Positions 53,082 to 62,254 of a stretch of 64,000 nt of DNA are shown piece by piece. A model generated the notes under the pieces. It did not search any database. It saw nothing but the letters and a program-made list of their open reading frames with translations, and was not told where the DNA came from. The stretch spans positions 3,430,905-3,494,904 of the forward strand of contig NZ_AP017378.1 of NCBI RefSeq assembly GCF_003966735.1. Direction: 5' to 3'. A program made the position numbers and the translations under genes. The DNA comes from Desulfovibrio ferrophilus (GTDB lineage Bacteria > Desulfobacterota > Desulfovibrionia > Desulfovibrionales > Desulfovibrionaceae). Positions within the stretch are counted from its first letter, which is position 1; the number at the start of each line of letters is the position of its first letter.

Positions 53082-54899
53082 TTAGGATTCGATCTGGCCG
53101 TTTTCGGCCGGTAGAGAAAAATAGAACGTCGATCCAGTATCGGCATCTTTGCGGTTCTCAACCCAGATGCGTCCACCCAGACGTTCGACAATGTGTTTGC
53201 AGATGGCCAGCCCAAGACCGGATGAACCGATGTGGCCGGATTTGGCGCGATGCTTTTCAACGCGGTAGAAGCGTTCGAAGATGCGTACCGTGTCTTCCTT
53301 GGGGATGCCGGGGCCGAGATCACTAACGCCGAAGATGGCTTCGGTGCTGTCGATTCGGTAGTCCACGCTGATGCTCGACTCTTCAGGGCTGTACTTGACG
53401 GCATTTTCAACAAGATTGCGGAAGACCTGGACCAGCCGATCAAAATCGGCCCGGACCGGAACGCCCTCTTCGGGGAGGGTGGTGGAGAGGGTAATGCGCT
53501 TGGTACCCGCCAGATGATCGCAAGTTCGGAAGGCTTCGTTCAGGGCGTCTGCTGCGTTGACCCGAGCCGGGGAGAATTGCTGTTTGCCGCTTTCAAGTCG
53601 CGACAGGGAGAGCAGATCCTCGACCATTTGCGCCATGTGATCGGCGTTTTTGAGGATGACCTCAAGGAATTTGATGGATGTCTGGGGATCGGTCTTCTTG
53701 TTGGTCAGGATGGTTTCCGAATATCCTTTGATGGTGGTCAGGGGGGTGCGCAACTCGTGCGAGACATTGGCGACAAAGTCACGCCGTACGCGCTCCAGAC
53801 GTTTGAGCTCGCTGATGTCATGGAAAACGATGATGGCTCCGCTTCCGCTTTCCAGCGTGTCGAGGCGAACGATATTTACGTCATAGATGCGGTTGCGATC
53901 GGGCTCGATCTGCAGTGACCAGGGGCCACGCTCCATGTCGGAATTATTGGCCAAGGCACGATCGCAGGCGTCCTGCAACTCCGGTGAAAGCACAATTTCC
54001 AGGGGACGTCGGCCCGTGTATTGGGTCGCATCAGGGAAGATGCGGGTCAGGGCTCGGTTGACTTTGGCAATGCGACCTGATGCGTCAAGCACCATTAAAC
54101 CCTCGCGCATGCCATCCAGAATGCCTTCGACCTCGTTGGCCTGCCTTGAAATGGTGGCAATCTGGGATTCGATGGATGCAGCCATGGTGTTGATGGACTG
54201 GGCCAGGGGTTCGAATTCCGTGCCTGGGTAAAATCGTAGGCGCTTGTTGTAGTCGCCCTCGCCAATGCCCTTGGCGACGATGCTCATCTCGGCGACTGAG
54301 CGCCCGATGGATCGGGTCAGCACCATGGATAGGATGAAGGACAACCCCAGGGCGAGACCGAAGACCAACAGAATGTTGTTTTGCAAACGCTCAAGGCGGG
54401 TGGAGATGCTGGCATAGGGCACAGACAGGCGCAGAAAACCCTCCTTGATACCAGCGAGACCTTCGATGCGTGTGGCGGCGTAGATCAGATTTTTGTCGAG
54501 AGTGGCGCTGTAGCGCTGGCTGATGCCGTAGTGTTCTTGCTCGGCCTGGGTGATTTCCGGGCGGTTGGCGTGGTTGTCGAGGTCCACGACTTGTGCATAG
54601 GAAACATGTGAATCGGCAATGACGCGGCCGCCCTTGGTCAGGTAAGTGATGCGGGCATCAAGGCGACTGCCGAGATCAGTCAGCCAGGTGTGCAGGGCCT
54701 GCTCGGTCGGAAAGGAACCGCGCTCCTCGATCAGCAGCGAGGCCAGCCTCAGTTCGCGGATGGCACCGGCCTGGGCGTCGTCAAGTATTTCGTCCTTGAA
54801 GAGCTGGCGGGCGTAAAACGTTGGCAACAGCAAGGCCAGGATGATGACGATGGCAAAGGCCAGGAGCAGACGCGTCCTGAAGGTCATTGAAGCGGGCAT
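53082..54899 (-). CDS. phoR: Phosphate regulon sensor kinase PhoR
   Basis: The 605-residue kinase has two membrane helices (about residues 9-28 and 170-193) bounding a periplasmic region of about 140 residues, then HAMP, PAS, HisKA (NVSHELRTPLTTIKGYSET with the phospho-His) and HATPase (NLVENAVKYSPE, SDLGPGIP, GSSGLGLA). Classic E. coli PhoR lacks a large periplasmic domain; this longer form is common outside enterics. It phosphorylates PhoB at low phosphate. The start is next to phoB (2-nt gap). Confidence 0.92.
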   Translation of the reverse strand: MPASMTFRTRLLLAFAIVIILALLLPTFYARQLFKDEILDDAQAGAIRELRLASLLIEERGSFPTEQALHTWLTDLGSRLDARITYLTKGGRVIADSHVSYAQVVDLDNHANRPEITQAEQEHYGISQRYSATLDKNLIYAATRIEGLAGIKEGFLRLSVPYASISTRLERLQNNILLVFGLALGLSFILSMVLTRSIGRSVAEMSIVAKGIGEGDYNKRLRFYPGTEFEPLAQSINTMAASIESQIATISRQANEVEGILDGMREGLMVLDASGRIAKVNRALTRIFPDATQYTGRRPLEIVLSPELQDACDRALANNSDMERGPWSLQIEPDRNRIYDVNIVRLDTLESGSGAIIVFHDISELKRLERVRRDFVANVSHELRTPLTTIKGYSETILTNKKTDPQTSIKFLEVILKNADHMAQMVEDLLSLSRLESGKQQFSPARVNAADALNEAFRTCDHLAGTKRITLSTTLPEEGVPVRADFDRLVQVFRNLVENAVKYSPEESSISVDYRIDSTEAIFGVSDLGPGIPKEDTVRIFERFYRVEKHRAKSGHIGSSGLGLAICKHIVERLGGRIWVENRKDADTGSTFYFSLPAENGQIES

Positions 54900-54901
54900 T
54901 G

Positions 54902-55585
54902 TTATTCCTTGAAGCGGTAGCCAACGCCGCGCACGGTTTCGATGAGGTTTGCATGATCAGTCAGCTTCTGGCGCAGGCGGCGGACATGAGTGTCCACAGT
55001 GCGGGCATAGCCTTCAAATTCGTAGCCCCAAACCGTGGTCAGCAACTGGTCGCGGGTTCGAACCCGGGGGCTTGTCTTGAGCAGCTCGGCCAGCAGTTTG
55101 AATTCAGTGGCGGTGAGAATGATTTCCTCGTTGTCCGCAAAGACCTTGTGTGCCTCCATATCAACAGTCAGGCCGTCCCGCTGCAGCGTGGTTCGGACCT
55201 GAACCGGGCCGGATGAACGCCTGAGGACTGCGCGGACGCGCAGCAGCAATTCGCGGAAGCTGAATGGCTTGACCACGTAGTCGTCAGCCCCCAACTCCAA
55301 GCCAACGATGCGGTCTACTTCCTCACTCCGGGCCGTGAGCATGATGACCGGAATCTGGGCGGTTTCGGTGTTTATTTTCAATTCCTTGCAGATTTCGAAT
55401 CCATCCATGCCGGGCAGCATGAGATCAAGCATTACGAGGCTGGGGCGAAGGCGTTTGGCCATGGCCAGGCCTTCACGCCCGTCCATGGAAGTGCTGACTT
55501 CAAATCCGGCGGATTCGAAGTTGAATTGCAAGAGCTGCAGGATGTCTTCGTCGTCTTCGACGATCAGAATCGTTTCATTGGTCAT
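54902..55585 (-). CDS. phoB: Phosphate regulon response regulator PhoB
   Basis: The 227-residue protein has a receiver (ILIVEDDEDILQLLQFN, Asp in LVMLDLMLPGMDG, Lys in DYVVKPFS) and an OmpR-type winged helix (LTATEFKLLAELLKTSPRVRTR, VDTHVRRLRQKL). It binds Pho boxes. The Pho box at 55646-55686 suggests autoactivation. Confidence 0.95.
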   Translation of the reverse strand: MTNETILIVEDDEDILQLLQFNFESAGFEVSTSMDGREGLAMAKRLRPSLVMLDLMLPGMDGFEICKELKINTETAQIPVIMLTARSEEVDRIVGLELGADDYVVKPFSFRELLLRVRAVLRRSSGPVQVRTTLQRDGLTVDMEAHKVFADNEEIILTATEFKLLAELLKTSPRVRTRDQLLTTVWGYEFEGYARTVDTHVRRLRQKLTDHANLIETVRGVGYRFKE

Positions 55586-55645
55586 GGCTTCTCCAGCGCA
55601 AGGTCTTGTGCCTTGCGGATTTAGCGCACTCTATACACACCTGGA

Positions 55646-55686
55646 CTGTGACAGGAATATGGTTGCATTGTTACAACTCTGTGACA
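55646..55686 (-). promoter_or_regulatory. Pho box upstream of phoB
   Basis: On the minus strand TGTCAC-AGAGT-TGTAACA (from 55686) is the pstS-type element. A second TGTCAC begins 33 bp (three 11-bp units) later at 55653. CATATT, seven bases after GTAACA, may be the -10 box. Confidence 0.65.
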
Positions 55687-55711
55687 TTTCTTGAAGTCAA
55701 AGACAACTTAG

Positions 55712-55733
55712 CGGAGTTATTAACGATACTCCG
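55712..55733. other. Inverted repeat between recN and phoB
   Basis: CGGAGT (55712-55717) pairs with ACTCCG (55728-55733) over ten bases. It lies after the recN stop and may be a weak terminator for that operon; no T-run follows. Confidence 0.35.
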
Positions 55734-55794
55734 GTCATGGAATTGTAAAGATTGGGTGCTTGTCGTGAAAAGCTGAAAAGAGGGGAAAGGATAA

Positions 55795-57390
55795 TCAGGA
55801 CTGGAGCAGTTCTCGGGCCAGGGCTTCGCCTTGTTGGCCACCTCCGCCCATGCGGGAAAGTTCCGAGAATATTTCGGGCTCGCTCAGGCGCTTGCAACTG
55901 ACGGACGTCATGCCGTTGCCTACGGCTTTGCTGATATTGAAATGGCAGGCGGCCTTGGCAGCTAGTTGTGGCCAGTGAGTAATCAGGATGACCTGTTGTT
56001 GAGCCGCAAGAGTCTGAATCCTGTTGCCGACAGCGTTCAGGGTGAGACCGCCGATACCGGCGTCGACTTCGTCGAAGATCAGGGTAGGCAGGGATTCGCG
56101 GGTCATGAGGCCCACCAGGGCCAGCAGGAAGCGTGAAAGCTCACCGCCCGAGGCGATTTGGTCCAAAGGTTGGGGGGCCTGACCGGGGTTGGGTATCCAG
56201 AGCAAACGGGCTCGATCCTCGGACAGCCCTGGATAGACTTCGTGAGGCGTGAAGGCAATTTGGACTTGAACTGCCTTGTCGAAACCCAAACCTGCCAGAT
56301 CTCGCGCCAGATTAGCGCACAGGATTTTCGCAGCGCTCTGTCTGGCATCGTTCAGGACATTCAGGGCCAGTTCGAGCCTGGATGCGAGTTCGACCTCGCG
56401 GCGTTCCAGTTGCTTGGCGTCCAAGGCGCAGGAATCCAGAAAGGAGAGGTTCTCATCAATCTCTTTGCGCAAGTTCACGATCTCATCCAGAGAGCGGTTC
56501 AGTTTGCGCTTGAGTTGGGCCAGTGCATACAGGCGTGATTCCACCTGTTCCTGGTCATAGCCGGTGTCAGGACGCTCACAACTGCGCAGTCGGGCGTCCA
56601 TGTCCATGATCCGTTGGCGAAAATCTTCACAGGCATCGGCTTCATCCGCCCATCGCTCGTCCTGGGCCGCTAAGGTCTGAATGGCGCGAAGCAGGGTGGA
56701 GGCCTGGTCCAGCATTCCCTCGCCCTGACCGTGCAGGGCGTCCAGTGCTTCCTCGACGGCCTTGGCGCTCCGGGCGAAGTCCTTGTAGTTTTTTTTCTGG
56801 GCCAGCAGATCGTCTTCCTCACCGGGCTGGGGATCGACTTTTTCAATCTCGGCAGATTGAAACTCGAGCATTTCACGCCGCTCGCTCAGGCTCCGTACGC
56901 GGTCATCCAGTTCCTGTTTTTCAAGCAACAGGTCACGCATGGCAGCCAGGAGCTGGTCCTTTTGGGAGATGACGCTCTGGTCTGGAAGAAAACGGTCGAT
57001 GAGTTTGGCTTGATAGGCCGGAGAAAGCAGGCGTTGTTGTCCGTGCTGGCTGGTGTGCCAGACCAGTCGCTCGCGCAACTCTCGGACCACGTTTTGGGAA
57101 CTCAGCGAGTCATTGATAAATAGGCGGCTGCGGCCTGTTTCACCGGAAAGCTCGCGGCGAATCATCAACTCCTCTCCGTCCTGTACGAAAATTGCTTCCA
57201 CCTGCGCCTTGGCGGCGGACTCGCGCACCATATCGACCTTGAGCTTGTCGCCCAACAGGAAGTTCACGGCGCGCAGGATAAAGCTCTTGCCCGCTCCGGT
57301 TTCGCCGGTGAGGACGTTGATGCCCTCGGCGAATTCCAGTTCCAGGTCTTCGATGAGCGCGAGGTTTTGTATTCTAAGGAATTCTAACAT
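55795..57390 (-). CDS. recN: DNA repair protein RecN
   Basis: The 531-residue SMC-like ATPase begins MLEFLRIQNLALIEDLELEF, with Walker A TGETGAGKSFIL and, near the end, the signature and Walker B regions SGGELSRFLLAL and TLIFDEVDAGIGG. The centre is coiled coil. It works in double-strand-break repair. The start at 57390 gives the standard N-terminus; the frame extends to 57435. Confidence 0.95.
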   Translation of the reverse strand: MLEFLRIQNLALIEDLELEFAEGINVLTGETGAGKSFILRAVNFLLGDKLKVDMVRESAAKAQVEAIFVQDGEELMIRRELSGETGRSRLFINDSLSSQNVVRELRERLVWHTSQHGQQRLLSPAYQAKLIDRFLPDQSVISQKDQLLAAMRDLLLEKQELDDRVRSLSERREMLEFQSAEIEKVDPQPGEEDDLLAQKKNYKDFARSAKAVEEALDALHGQGEGMLDQASTLLRAIQTLAAQDERWADEADACEDFRQRIMDMDARLRSCERPDTGYDQEQVESRLYALAQLKRKLNRSLDEIVNLRKEIDENLSFLDSCALDAKQLERREVELASRLELALNVLNDARQSAAKILCANLARDLAGLGFDKAVQVQIAFTPHEVYPGLSEDRARLLWIPNPGQAPQPLDQIASGGELSRFLLALVGLMTRESLPTLIFDEVDAGIGGLTLNAVGNRIQTLAAQQQVILITHWPQLAAKAACHFNISKAVGNGMTSVSCKRLSEPEIFSELSRMGGGGQQGEALARELLQS

Positions 57391-57527
57391 GGTTGACTCG
57401 AGCCGGACTGTAGCCGAGGCCTTCGGCAAGGGCAAGAGAGACTCGGCAGATGACTGAAGTGCGTTGGGAAGAAGATGCGGCCCGGGACGATCAAGGAATC
57501 ATTCGATTTGCTTTTATTTTGGGCAAG

Positions 57528-58154
57528 TTATGTGCGTTCGGACCAGGCAAGAGAGAGGCCGAGCCCCACCAGCACCCCTCCGGCAATCTTGTTGATGCGT
57601 CCGCCCACGGCCAGGCGGGCATGCAGCCAGTCGGAGAGTGAACCTGCTGTCAGCCCCACAAGAGAAAAGCAGATCATGGTCAGTGCAATGAAGGTGGTCC
57701 CCAGCACCGCCATCTGCATCGAAGGGTGCAGCCCACCCTCACGGACGAATTGCGGGAAAAAGGCCAGGAAGAAGATCGCCACTTTGGGGTTGAGCATATT
57801 GGCCAATATGGATTGGCGAAAGACTGCAACAGTTTGCTTGGCGGAGTCTGTGCCCCCGCCCAGCGGCCCGGCCTTGGACATGAACAGACGCAGGCCCAGA
57901 TAAGCCAGATAGGCGGCTCCGGCGAATTTGACGGCGCTGAAGGCCCAGGCTGATGAGGCAATGAGAGCAGAGACGCCGGCGATGGCTGCAGCGGTGTGCA
58001 CCACATTCCCCAGGCTGAATCCGGCAGCCGCAGCAAGTGCTGCGCCTCGCCCCTGAGCCGCTCCCCGGGTCATGACGTAGATGATATCCGGTCCCGGAGT
58101 GAAGATCAGCACCAGGGACGCCGCGCAGAACAGAAGCATTTGATCAAGTGCCAT
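57528..58154 (-). CDS. LysE/RhtB-family amino acid exporter
   Basis: The 208-residue protein has six membrane helices and the LysE motif FTPGPDIIYVMTRGAAQGRGAAL. It exports amino acids such as threonine, homoserine lactone or lysine; the substrate is not assignable. It lies 12 nt after the TrmO-aldolase fusion and probably shares its transcript. Confidence 0.92.
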   Translation of the reverse strand: MALDQMLLFCAASLVLIFTPGPDIIYVMTRGAAQGRGAALAAAAGFSLGNVVHTAAAIAGVSALIASSAWAFSAVKFAGAAYLAYLGLRLFMSKAGPLGGGTDSAKQTVAVFRQSILANMLNPKVAIFFLAFFPQFVREGGLHPSMQMAVLGTTFIALTMICFSLVGLTAGSLSDWLHARLAVGGRINKIAGGVLVGLGLSLAWSERT

Positions 58155-58166
58155 GAATCATCCTTG

Positions 58167-59156
58167 TTATTTGCTGTTCAGCAGCAGCCGGATCTTGGCC
58201 AGGGAGTCCAGTTCTTCGGAAAGGGCCAGGCAGTCACTCAGGTTGTCGCCATGCACCACCAGGCCGTGGTTGGCCATGAAGATGGAGCGGTAGTCCTTGG
58301 CCGCCTGTCCTACGGCAATGCCCAGGTCCGGGGTGCCGGGTTCCATGGCGGGAACTTCGGTCAGCCCTTTTTGGTACATCCCGGCTTCGAATAGTGGCAG
58401 GTCCACCAGAGCCGTTCCCAGGCGCATGAAATGGGCCAGCAGGTGGGGTGGATGGGTGTGCGCCACGGCCTTGGTCTCCGGGACGTTGCGGTAGATTTCC
58501 AGATGAACGGGGGCCTCGGACGAGGCCTTGCCCGGCCCGGTGGTGTGCCCGGTCTCAATATCCATGACCGTGAGGGTGCCGGGTTTGAGTCGGCCTTTGG
58601 CTGCGCCGGAGCGCGTGATGACCATGGAGTCAGCGATGCGCACGGACACATTACCGTTGAAGCCGGAGAACAAACCACTGTTCCAGGCCGCTGTGCAGGC
58701 CTCGCGGATTTCGTTGCCCACGGCCCTTGGGATGCCTGCGCCCCAGTTTTCGACTCCGGGGGTTTCTCCTGCAATGGGTTTGATGTCCACGATGGGGGTA
58801 CCGTCCAGCACCTCCAGCCGATCTACGGTCAGTTCCAGGCCTTCGACCTTCAGCAGGCGGCAGTGGTGTAAGCCGATGGGGTTGGGACGATCGGGGGAGC
58901 GGGTGCTGAATATACCGCGCACGGGAACGTTTCTGTCCCCTCGGGGATGGCATTCAAGCACATCGCGCTGGGCCTTATGCAGCCAGCTGAAGAGCAGGAT
59001 GTCGTATCCGGCTTTCAGGTTGTTCACTCCTGTTGCATAGGCTGGGTCCACGCTGATCACAGCCTGGGGTGCGTTTTCGGAATATTGTTTGGGGCAGTCC
59101 TGAATGCGTTTCAGGGGCGAACGGACAGTGCCGATGATGCGTAGGGTCGTGTCCAT
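58167..59156 (-). CDS. Fusion of TrmO-like (TsaA) domain and class II aldolase domain
   Basis: The 329-residue protein has an N-terminal TsaA/TrmO domain (about residues 1-137; signature GIFSTRSPDRPNPIGL, 81-96) and a class II aldolase/adducin domain (about 145-329). The aldolase half keeps SGFNGNVSVR, Glu214 in SSEAPVHLE, the zinc histidines of HTHPP (233, 235) and His297 in ANHG. TrmO N6-methylates t6A37 of tRNA using SAM. Class II aldolases cleave sugar phosphates or act on methylthioribulose phosphate. One chain carrying both is unusual. No frameshift is visible and the linker is short. Confidence 0.9.
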   Translation of the reverse strand: MDTTLRIIGTVRSPLKRIQDCPKQYSENAPQAVISVDPAYATGVNNLKAGYDILLFSWLHKAQRDVLECHPRGDRNVPVRGIFSTRSPDRPNPIGLHHCRLLKVEGLELTVDRLEVLDGTPIVDIKPIAGETPGVENWGAGIPRAVGNEIREACTAAWNSGLFSGFNGNVSVRIADSMVITRSGAAKGRLKPGTLTVMDIETGHTTGPGKASSEAPVHLEIYRNVPETKAVAHTHPPHLLAHFMRLGTALVDLPLFEAGMYQKGLTEVPAMEPGTPDLGIAVGQAAKDYRSIFMANHGLVVHGDNLSDCLALSEELDSLAKIRLLLNSK

Positions 59157-59164
59157 GGCGAATC

Positions 59165-60148
59165 CTATGTGTTGGCAAAGTGGTCGAATCCGGCGCTCGG
59201 GACAGGATTGCCGTTCAGGGTAATGCCGGGGGTGCCGGTAACAGTTCCGATACGGGTCGCATCTGGAATGGCTCCGAGGATGACATCGGCTTCCGCTGGG
59301 GCGACGCAGGCCAGCAGGGCATAGTCTTCACCACCAAGGTAGGCGAATTGCACGGGGTTCAGTCCCTGCTTTTTGGTCCAGGCCAGCGTCTCCGGGTGCA
59401 GCGTGTCCTTGGGGATATCAAGCTGCGCCCCTAGAGCTGGGCCGAGGAACCGGGGCAGGTCCTGGGCAAGTCCATCGGAGAGGTCCATACACCCGCGTAC
59501 CGCCCGGCGCGCGGCCAACTCCAGTCCTTCTGTGACTCTGGGGTGGGGTCTCAAATGCGCAGCAACGGCTTGCGGATATTGTTCTATTGCCTGGGGGCCC
59601 TTCTGTTCCAGAGCCATGAGTCCGGTCCGGACCAGGCCGAACCTGCCCACTGTCAGCAGCACATCATCGGGCCAGCAACGGCGTCGTTGCAGAACGCGGC
59701 CTTGCGGGCCGGGTTCGCCCCAGATGGTGATGTTCAAGCCCAGCATGGGCGCTTGGGAAAGGTCGCCACCGGTCAGCGGAAGATCGTGCAGAGCCGCCAG
59801 AGCCGCCATCCCCTGAAACAACTCGTTCCAGAAATCGCCAGAGAGGCCTTGTGCGGCAGGAGGCACCATCAACCCGAGACTGAAACCCAGGGGCTTGCAG
59901 CCCATGGCAGCGATGTCACTGATATTGACGGCCAGGGCCTTCCAGCCGATGTCGGCCGGGGAGAAGTACGAGGTGCGGAAGTGAATGTCCTGCAGAAAAA
60001 GGTCCCCCGAGAGGACCATGTCAGGTGGACAGACCAGTTGAACGCAATCGTCCCCGCGCGCAACAGGCATGTGCTGGTGGGCGTTGGGGAAGTGGCGATC
60101 AATGAGAGTCAGGAATTCCTGTTCCGAGGCAGGCGCTGCTTGGGGCAT
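59165..60148 (-). CDS. thiL: Thiamine-monophosphate kinase
   Basis: The 327-residue protein follows the ThiL/PurM fold: GDDCVQLVCPPDMVLSGDLFLQ, then NISDIAAMGCKPLGFSLGL (metal and ATP site), then DLSDGLAQDL. It phosphorylates TMP to the active cofactor TPP. The ATG at 60148 follows GGAGAG. It lies 8 nt upstream of the TrmO-aldolase gene in the same transcript. Confidence 0.92.
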   Translation of the reverse strand: MPQAAPASEQEFLTLIDRHFPNAHQHMPVARGDDCVQLVCPPDMVLSGDLFLQDIHFRTSYFSPADIGWKALAVNISDIAAMGCKPLGFSLGLMVPPAAQGLSGDFWNELFQGMAALAALHDLPLTGGDLSQAPMLGLNITIWGEPGPQGRVLQRRRCWPDDVLLTVGRFGLVRTGLMALEQKGPQAIEQYPQAVAAHLRPHPRVTEGLELAARRAVRGCMDLSDGLAQDLPRFLGPALGAQLDIPKDTLHPETLAWTKKQGLNPVQFAYLGGEDYALLACVAPAEADVILGAIPDATRIGTVTGTPGITLNGNPVPSAGFDHFANT

Positions 60149-60261
60149 TGGTCTCTCCATCTGGGGTCAGGCATATCTCCGTCTGCCGGAGGGTAATCCA
60201 AAACCCGCTGGAAAGGAACCGGTCGGTAGTGCTCCTGGCCGGACTGAGCGCGCATATCCTG

Positions 60262-60465
60262 CTAGAGATTGCCGCACATGCGTCGGTAGGTGTCGCATTC
60301 GTTCTTGTTGACGAACGGGCAGGGTATCTTATTGAACCATTGCCTGCGCGGACACCAATACCATCGCTTGAAGGGTTCGTTGCATCCGGACGGAGTGATG
60401 CGCTTGCGTTTGGCTTCTCCGAACTGCACATCCTTGCCGTCCATGGTCACTTTCCAAATTGCCAT
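60262..60465 (-). CDS. Small cysteine- and tryptophan-rich protein, function unknown
   Basis: The 67-residue protein has an excellent start (AGGAGG, 6 nt before ATG). It begins MAIWKVTMDGKDVQFGEAKR and has five cysteines at about 28, 38, 49, 57 and 64, with RWYWCPRRQWF and PCPFVNKNECDTY around them. No signal peptide is visible, so a small metal-binding or zinc-ribbon-like protein is possible. It precedes thiL on the same strand by 113 bp. I do not recognise the family. Confidence 0.7.
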   Translation of the reverse strand: MAIWKVTMDGKDVQFGEAKRKRITPSGCNEPFKRWYWCPRRQWFNKIPCPFVNKNECDTYRRMCGNL

Positions 60466-60798
60466 GGTGGACCTCCTGTCGATGCGCCCGGAACAGATGG
60501 TAGTCCTGATTCAATCAATACAAGGACCATGCCGGATTGCGCATTGTCCCAGAGGGCCTTCGAGCCGTGCATCGGGAAGGCCATGTGAATGCCGCGGGCA
60601 GGTGCGCCAAGCATTCGGATCCGTAAGGGTTTGTGTGTATAAAAATCAAATAAAGAGGAGGGATATCAGTAAATGCCTTAGAGGTGTGCGGCCTTTTGCA
60701 TTGCAAGGCCCATTGTGCTGTGCAATACTTTCGCATTGCGGAAGATCATTCTGCCGGGACAGAAATGGGGATTTTTTTACCCAATCGAGGATAACTCA
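60466..60798. other. 333-bp gap without a recognisable gene
   Basis: It contains a strong ribosome-binding site (AGAGGAGGG, 60654-60662) followed by ATG-CCT-TAG at 60673-60681, and an inverted repeat GGCC...GGCC near 60690-60710. It probably holds divergent promoters for the small Cys-rich gene and the TPR gene. No further gene seen. Confidence 0.45.
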
Positions 60799-62139
60799 TT
60801 GAGCAATGTAGCCAAACAACGCCTGTACGAAAAAACCATTGTCGATTTTGTGGCAAGCGAGGATGGTGCTTTCTTTGCTGTCAGCCATGACCAGAATTTT
60901 CTGAAGTTGTTCCGGCAGACTCTGAATAAGGAATTGATTATCGGGACAGACCGGATTCGGACTCTTTCCGAGGAAAACAAGCTGCTTTCAGAGCTGAAAA
61001 GCCCCTTCTACAAGGATAAAAAGCCCCTGCTGGTCATCGAACGAGTGCTTCATAACCGTAGCATGTTGTCTTTCATAAAGAATATGAAGACGTTGCATGA
61101 GGATATGCATATCATCGTTCTGACTTCCGAGGTGGAACGTCAGGTTTTGATCCTGCTGCATGAGATCGGAGTCAGTAATTTTATTACCAAGCCCATCTCG
61201 GTCAATACCCTGATCGAGAAGTTGGCCTTCACCATCAAGCCCCAGGGCAAGATCGGCCAGTACATTGAACGGGCCAAGAAGCATCTGTCCAAGGGCATGT
61301 GGGATGAAGCCATTGCTCTTTCCGACAAGATTCTGGATTTGAAGCCCGGCAGCGCCGCTGCGCTGATGGTCAAAGGCGATGCCCTGAAGGCACAGGGCCA
61401 GGCAGAGACCGCAGAGGCTTCGTATCTGGAAGCCCACAAGGGAGCTTCTCTGTATCTGGAACCCCTGAAGAAACTGGCCGAACTCTACAAGGATGAAGGC
61501 GACGCCGATAAACAACTCACGTATTTGAAAAAGCTGGATCGTCTGTCTCCGCTGAATGTGGAACGCAAGATTAGCATTGGCGAGATTCATCTGGAGTTTG
61601 GCGATCAGGAAAAAGCGGGTGAGTATTTCGATCAGGCTGTGGTCAATGCCCGTAAGGAAGCTCAGGTCATGATCGAAGAGGTCAAGCGCTCCATTGCCGA
61701 AAAATGCCTGGATCGAGCTCCGGCCACGGCTGAAAAATTCTTCCGTTCCATCATTGATGACAAGCGTGGTACTTTGAAGAAGTCTGATATCGAGACCTTC
61801 AACCGCCTTGGCATGGCCCTGCGCAGGCAGGGACGTTGGGAAGACGCGGTGGGCGAGTATGAGCAGGCCCTGAAGATTAGCCCCGACGATGAGAATCTGC
61901 ATTTCAACAGGGCGGTGGCCCTGACCGAAGGCGGCAAGCATCGCCAGGCCGAGCAGGCACTGACCAGGGTGCTGGACCTGAACCCCGACTTTGGAAATCA
62001 GAGTCCTGTGCTGACCTTCAATATCGGAATCATGTATTCCAACGCCCGCAAGCCCGAGGAAGCCAAACGCTTCATGGAGCGGACCCTGAAACTGGACCCC
62101 AAGCACAAGAGTGCCAGGTCCATGCTCAAGGATTTGTAA
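60799..62139 (+). CDS. TPR protein with degenerate receiver domain
   Basis: The 446-residue protein probably starts at TTG 60799 after CGAGGATAACTCA. Residues about 20-145 fold like a response-regulator receiver: HDQNFLKLFRQ, PLLVIERVL, IIVLTSE, NFITKPIS. Thr109 and Lys131 are kept, but Glu81 stands where the phospho-acceptor Asp belongs. The rest (about 150-446) is a run of six to eight tetratricopeptide repeats such as EDAVGEYEQALKISPDDENL. It is likely a scaffold for protein contacts, with a fixed or pseudo-active receiver. Confidence 0.85.
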   Translation: MSNVAKQRLYEKTIVDFVASEDGAFFAVSHDQNFLKLFRQTLNKELIIGTDRIRTLSEENKLLSELKSPFYKDKKPLLVIERVLHNRSMLSFIKNMKTLHEDMHIIVLTSEVERQVLILLHEIGVSNFITKPISVNTLIEKLAFTIKPQGKIGQYIERAKKHLSKGMWDEAIALSDKILDLKPGSAAALMVKGDALKAQGQAETAEASYLEAHKGASLYLEPLKKLAELYKDEGDADKQLTYLKKLDRLSPLNVERKISIGEIHLEFGDQEKAGEYFDQAVVNARKEAQVMIEEVKRSIAEKCLDRAPATAEKFFRSIIDDKRGTLKKSDIETFNRLGMALRRQGRWEDAVGEYEQALKISPDDENLHFNRAVALTEGGKHRQAEQALTRVLDLNPDFGNQSPVLTFNIGIMYSNARKPEEAKRFMERTLKLDPKHKSARSMLKDL

Positions 62140-62190
62140 TGGCAGATTTGGCAGCCGAGACATAACCGTCACCGGGCTGTTCTGGACTTG

Positions 62191-62235
62191 AAACCCGCGT
62201 CGAGGTAATTCTATTACCTTGGTGCGGGTTTTTTC
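62191..62235 (+). terminator. Terminator between the TPR gene and glgB
   Basis: AAACCCGC...AGGTAAT pairs in two blocks with ATTACCT...GCGGGTTT and runs into TTTTTT. Confidence 0.85.
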
Positions 62236-62254
62236 CGTGCATAGGAGACTGGGA

